A DNA stretch of 64,000 bases, taken from NCBI GenBank assembly GCA_019233755.1, contig JAFAMD010000066.1, forward strand, positions 19,882 to 83,881, written 5' to 3'. Source of the DNA: Acidobacteriaceae bacterium (GTDB taxonomy: Bacteria; Acidobacteriota; Terriglobia; Bryobacterales; Bryobacteraceae). Under the pieces are notes generated by a model. That model worked only from the letters and a program-made list of their open reading frames with translations, did no database searches and had not been told where the DNA came from. Every line of letters starts with the position of its first letter. Positions within the stretch are counted from its first letter, which is position 1. The position numbers were made by a program, and so were the translations under genes. This document shows, one piece after another, positions 60,771-64,000 of the stretch.

Positions 60771-60804
60771 AGTGCCCTAGCGTGTGAACTCCCGTTCGGG
60801 CACT
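60771..60804 (+). promoter_or_regulatory. Inverted repeat upstream of the sigma-54 activator
   Basis: AGTGCCC (60771-60777) and GGGCACT (60798-60804) are exact 7-base inverted arms 20 bases apart, ending 19 bases before GTG 60824. They could form an operator for autoregulation or a leader hairpin. The rest of the spacer from 60586 shows no gene or clear terminator. Confidence 0.4.
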
Positions 60805-60823
60805 CTGAATCAGGATTGAGTCT

Positions 60824-62263
60824 GTGACAAGCTCCGCACAAACGCACCTTGCCTGGCGCAGAAGCCTAATCGGTATCAGCCCGGAGATTCTCCAGGTTTG
60901 CGAGATCATCGGATTGATCGCCTCGAAACGGTGCACTGTCCTGATTACCGGCGAAAGCGGCACGGGCAAGGAGGTCATCGCGCGCGCCATTCACGCAGCC
61001 AGTCAAAGGTCACAGCTCCCGATGGTGGCCGTAAATTGCGCAGCTCTCCCGAACAATCTCATCGAGACCGAACTGTTCGGACACGCCAAGGGTGCGTTTA
61101 CCGGTGCCCACGCCAGCCGTGTCGGAAGGTTTGAGCAGGCACACCGCGGCACGATTTTCCTGGACGAGATAGGAGATCTTCCGCTCGATGCGCAAGCAAA
61201 ACTTTTGCGGGTCCTACAGCAGCAGGAATTCGAACGTGTCGGGAGTTCGGAGACCGTGTCCGTCGATGTTCGGGTGATCGCCGCATCAAATGTAGACCTT
61301 GCCGAAGCGATCCGCCAACGCCGCTTTCGTGAGGATCTGTACTACCGCCTGAATGTCGTTCCGATTCATCTGCCACCGTTGCGCGAGCGGCGCGACGACA
61401 TTCCGCTCCTTATTGAACACTTCATGGAAAAGATCAGCGCCGACGAACATCAGCCACCCAAACAGGTGAGTGAAGAGGCGTTCGAGTTTCTTCGCCAGGC
61501 GGATTGGCCCGGTAATATTCGGCAACTGGAGCACGCGCTTAGGATGGCTATAGCTTTGAGCGGCGACCGGCAGATTCTGCGTTCTGAAGACTTCCGGTTT
61601 CGTCGAGGTCCTCAATCCCAAATGCGGTGCTGCGAATCGCGCCCCCTCTTAACGGTTCCGCGCGACGGCCTTGATTTTGACGAAGTGGTCAGCGAATTTG
61701 AGCTATCACTGCTTAGGCAAGCTTTGGCTGTCGCTGGCGGGAATAAGGCTCGCGCCGCGAGTCTGCTGAACATTAAGCGGACAACGCTGCTCGCAAAGAT
61801 GAAAACGTTGGAGGATCGGTCTCCGGAACTTGTGCCCACACAAGGAAGAGAGGCCTGGCACAAGCCGTCATTGAAGGCCAGCCGTCTCGCGCTAGTCTGT
61901 GAAAAGGTAGATCCCGTACGGGACCTCATATCCAGGACGGTGAGGCAAGCGGGGTATAGAATTCTCGAGGTCTCGACACCTGCGGCTGCACTCGAGCTTT
62001 TCGAGTGCTGGAGTTCTGAGATATCCCTCGTCGTAACCTCCAGAGAATCCGGGAAAGAGCGCCACACGCTCCTCTCGCGGATTCGCCACCGTTCTCCTCA
62101 CGTCTCCGCCATCATACTCGGAGATTGGGATACGGCTGGTCCGGATGCCGGCGATCTGAGAACTCGAGTTGTTGCGCGCCCGTTTTCTTGTGAAGATCTT
62201 CTGCTCGCGCTCCAGAAGCTTGATCGAGAGCACAGAGCTGTAGCTCACGTAGTCTGCGCATGA
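60824..62263 (+). CDS. Sigma-54-dependent activator with AAA+-Fis-receiver order
   Basis: The 479-residue protein has, in order, an AAA+ domain (residues 15-245: Walker A GESGTGKE 43-50, sigma-54 contact loop GAFTGA 90-95, Walker B FLDEIGD, WPGNIRQLEHALR), a Fis-type helix-turn-helix (about 286-330) and a C-terminal domain that reads like a response-regulator receiver (about 353-465: LALVCEKVDPVRDLI, ISLVVTSRESG, ARPFSCEDLLLALQ). The usual N-terminal receiver is absent. Phosphorylation-site residues are lost: the DD pair is Glu360-Lys361, the phosphoacceptor position is Thr405/Ser406 and the Lys is Arg452. Position after fliJ suggests a FleQ/FlrC-like master regulator of flagellar genes. Confidence 0.88.
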   Translation: MTSSAQTHLAWRRSLIGISPEILQVCEIIGLIASKRCTVLITGESGTGKEVIARAIHAASQRSQLPMVAVNCAALPNNLIETELFGHAKGAFTGAHASRVGRFEQAHRGTIFLDEIGDLPLDAQAKLLRVLQQQEFERVGSSETVSVDVRVIAASNVDLAEAIRQRRFREDLYYRLNVVPIHLPPLRERRDDIPLLIEHFMEKISADEHQPPKQVSEEAFEFLRQADWPGNIRQLEHALRMAIALSGDRQILRSEDFRFRRGPQSQMRCCESRPLLTVPRDGLDFDEVVSEFELSLLRQALAVAGGNKARAASLLNIKRTTLLAKMKTLEDRSPELVPTQGREAWHKPSLKASRLALVCEKVDPVRDLISRTVRQAGYRILEVSTPAAALELFECWSSEISLVVTSRESGKERHTLLSRIRHRSPHVSAIILGDWDTAGPDAGDLRTRVVARPFSCEDLLLALQKLDREHRAVAHVVCA

Positions 62264-62428
62264 TCCGTTCTGCGCCGTCGAAAAACATCTTCGATTAAGA
62301 CGCGCCTCAATGGCCGTCAGAGCCGCCAGTTCCCGATCACAATTCTCGACAAAAACGTATCTTCCCTGCTTTTAACGGCTTAGCTTGAACATTTCGGCCT
62401 AACTCGCCGCCCGAAAAAGTATCTTCGT

Positions 62429-63760
62429 GTGCGGATGAGGTCGGCTTCGCATCTTCAGAGCAATGTTCAGGGCGACTTGCTCGAGCGTCTGTGCTGGGTA
62501 TACACTCCTCTTCCATCGCAAGCTCATTTTCTGAGTCTGAGTACGCGTATTAAGGGCTTTTCCGGGCCGGTTGGGTCGGGCAAGAGCGCGGCACTTGCGT
62601 TCGAAGCGCTGCGACAAACGTTCGTCAACAGAGACCGCCAAGGTTTGTTGGCGGCACCCACCTTTCCGATGCTGCGCGATGCAACACTGGCCACACTTTT
62701 CCGCGCAACGGATGATCAGGACATTGACTTCGAACATCGCAAGGCAGATGGCGAACTGACGATTAAGGGTCCGGAGAGCGTCATCCTGCTCCGTTCGCTG
62801 GAGGAACCGGAAAGGTTGCGGGGAACTAACCTCGCGTGGTTTGGTATCGACGAACTTTCGTACGCGCGTCAAGAGGCATGGCTTCGGCTGGAAGCTCGAT
62901 TGCGCGACCCGAGGGCTGAAAGGCTATGCGGTTTCGGTGTCTGGACTCCTCAGGGCCACGATTGGGTATACAAAAAGTTCATTCACGAGCCAGTTGGCGG
63001 CTATGGGTGTGTAAAGGCCAAGGCGTTCGAGAACCGTTTTCTCTTGGAGAGGACGCCCGATTATTACGAGCGCCTCGAAAGCAGTTACGATCCCAAATTC
63101 TATCGACAGGAAGTACTCGGCGAGTATCTGAACAGCAGAGCGGACCGCGTATATTACTGCTTCGATAGAAAGGTCCATCTGGTTGTCCATAGATATGATC
63201 CCGCCAAACTGCTCATATGGAGCCTCGATTTCAACGTTGCGCCCATGAGCTCTGTGCTGCTTCAGCGTCATGAAGGCTGCCTCGTGGTTATCGATGAGAT
63301 TGTGCTCGATCGCGCTACGACAGAAGAGGCATGCATGGAGTTTGAGAATAGATACCGCCGTCATGCCGGGGCGCTCGAGATATTTGGCGACGCCAGTGGC
63401 CGCAACATGCACACTACCGGCACGACGGATTACAAAACCGTGCAGGCATATCTGTATAAGGCCGGCTTCCGAAACCTAAAATTACGTGTTGCGCCGGGGA
63501 ATCCACCTGTGCTGAGCAGGGTTCAGAAAGTAAATGCGCTTCTGACGAACGCCCTTGGGGAAGTGAGACTTGAAATCGATCCGCATTGCGTGGAACTTAT
63601 TAAGGATTTCGAGGAAGTGCTGTTCAAGCCCGATTCGGGCGTAGTGGACAAGGTACGCGATCCCAGGCGCACTCACGTATCGGATGCACTCGGCTACGCC
63701 ATCTGGACGTTATTTGGCGACAAGGTCCGTGTAGGTGAGGTGGACAAGCGCCTTTTTTGA
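62429..63760 (+). CDS. Phage terminase large subunit
   Basis: The 443-residue packaging motor has an N-terminal ATPase with Walker A GPVGSGKS at 46-53 and Walker B LAWFGIDE (Asp141, Glu142), and a C-terminal RNase H-like nuclease with acidic residues in WSLDFNVAP (Asp267), IFGDASG (Asp321) and HVSDALGYA. It threads DNA into a procapsid and cuts it. GTG 62429 or ATG 62435 is the start; no strong ribosome site is visible. A portal-like gene follows. No small terminase, integrase or repressor lies between it and the flagellar genes. Confidence 0.9.
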   Translation: MRMRSASHLQSNVQGDLLERLCWVYTPLPSQAHFLSLSTRIKGFSGPVGSGKSAALAFEALRQTFVNRDRQGLLAAPTFPMLRDATLATLFRATDDQDIDFEHRKADGELTIKGPESVILLRSLEEPERLRGTNLAWFGIDELSYARQEAWLRLEARLRDPRAERLCGFGVWTPQGHDWVYKKFIHEPVGGYGCVKAKAFENRFLLERTPDYYERLESSYDPKFYRQEVLGEYLNSRADRVYYCFDRKVHLVVHRYDPAKLLIWSLDFNVAPMSSVLLQRHEGCLVVIDEIVLDRATTEEACMEFENRYRRHAGALEIFGDASGRNMHTTGTTDYKTVQAYLYKAGFRNLKLRVAPGNPPVLSRVQKVNALLTNALGEVRLEIDPHCVELIKDFEEVLFKPDSGVVDKVRDPRRTHVSDALGYAIWTLFGDKVRVGEVDKRLF

Positions 63761-63779
63761 GAACGCAGGGATGCAAATT

Positions 63780-64000
63780 ATGGTTGATATTGAGCGAGAG
63801 CACCCGGAATTCAAGCGAAAGCGATTGATGTTATGCATGTACCGCGACTTGTACGCGGGTGGCGAGGACTTCAAACATCGTGCTGGTCACTACCTACTCC
63901 CCAGACAGAAGGAACCCTTGGACGTATATGGTGAACGGCTACAGAGGGTTTTCTATGAGAACTACGTTGGCTCCATAGTCGATTGGTACGCCTCCACTCT
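63780..64000 (+). CDS. Phage portal-like protein, cut by right edge
   Basis: An open frame from ATG 63780 (AGGG nine bases upstream; ATG 63771 is also possible) runs off the window after 73 codons. It reads LYAGGEDFKHRAGHYLLPRQ, then a KEPLDVYGERLQR segment, then FYENYVGSIVDWYAST. This resembles the N-terminus of phage portal proteins of the DUF4055/SPP1-like kind, and portal normally follows large terminase. Only the first part is visible, so the family call is moderate. Confidence 0.6.
   Translation, partial: MVDIEREHPEFKRKRLMLCMYRDLYAGGEDFKHRAGHYLLPRQKEPLDVYGERLQRVFYENYVGSIVDWYAST

Overview
The window reads as a chromosomal segment of a flagellated, Gram-negative acidobacterium, probably near the Bryobacter/Solibacter group. 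The main pointers are an ADOP-type duplicated permease paired with a PadR regulator, a secretome of Tat and Sec enzymes, and complete P-ring and L-ring flagellar genes. This placement rests on gene content alone; there is no rRNA gene. Genes are dense, many start on GTG or TTG, and most convergent gene pairs overlap at their 3' ends.

Region 1 (1-16.8 kb) is mixed housekeeping and accessory DNA: a DUF1385 membrane protein cut by the left edge, a peroxiredoxin, a PfkB sugar kinase with a sugar isomerase/epimerase, a secreted PF13200-type glycoside hydrolase, an AlkZ/YcaQ-like winged-helix protein, a cupin-DoxX pair, a PadR-ADOP operon with a palindromic operator, an esterase interrupted by one in-frame TAG, a CPA2 cation/proton antiporter, a Tat-exported GH5 glycosidase and a YihY membrane protein.

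Region 2 (16.9-22.9 kb) is a compact lysine/diaminopimelate operon, M20 desuccinylase-like gene-asd-lysC-dapB-dapA-dapD, which uses the succinylase branch. A secreted phosphoesterase and a secreted esterase follow.

Region 3 (24.7-30.9 kb) is a tyrosine catabolism locus. HPPD and a HisC-like aminotransferase are transcribed one way; a GntR/FCD regulator, homogentisate dioxygenase, a conserved protein of unknown function and fumarylacetoacetase are transcribed the other way.

Region 4 (30.8-62.3 kb) is a flagellar supercluster: motBA, fliS, flgJ-I-H-A-G-F, then a long rightward run fliK-flgD-flgE-fliOPQR-flhB-flhA-flhF-fliA-(SwrB/DUF2802-like)-flgM-(FlgN-like)-flgK-flgL-orf-fliC-fliD-(FliT-like)-flgBC-fliE-fliF-fliH-fliI-fliJ, closed by a sigma-54 activator with unusual domain order. 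Sigma-28-type promoters can be read ahead of motA, fliS, flgM and fliC, which fits the local fliA/flgM pair. fliG, fliM, fliN, fliL and flhG are not in the window.

Region 5 (62.4 kb to the end) starts a phage module: a terminase large subunit followed by a portal-like protein cut by the right edge. No tRNA, rRNA, CRISPR array or insertion sequence was found.
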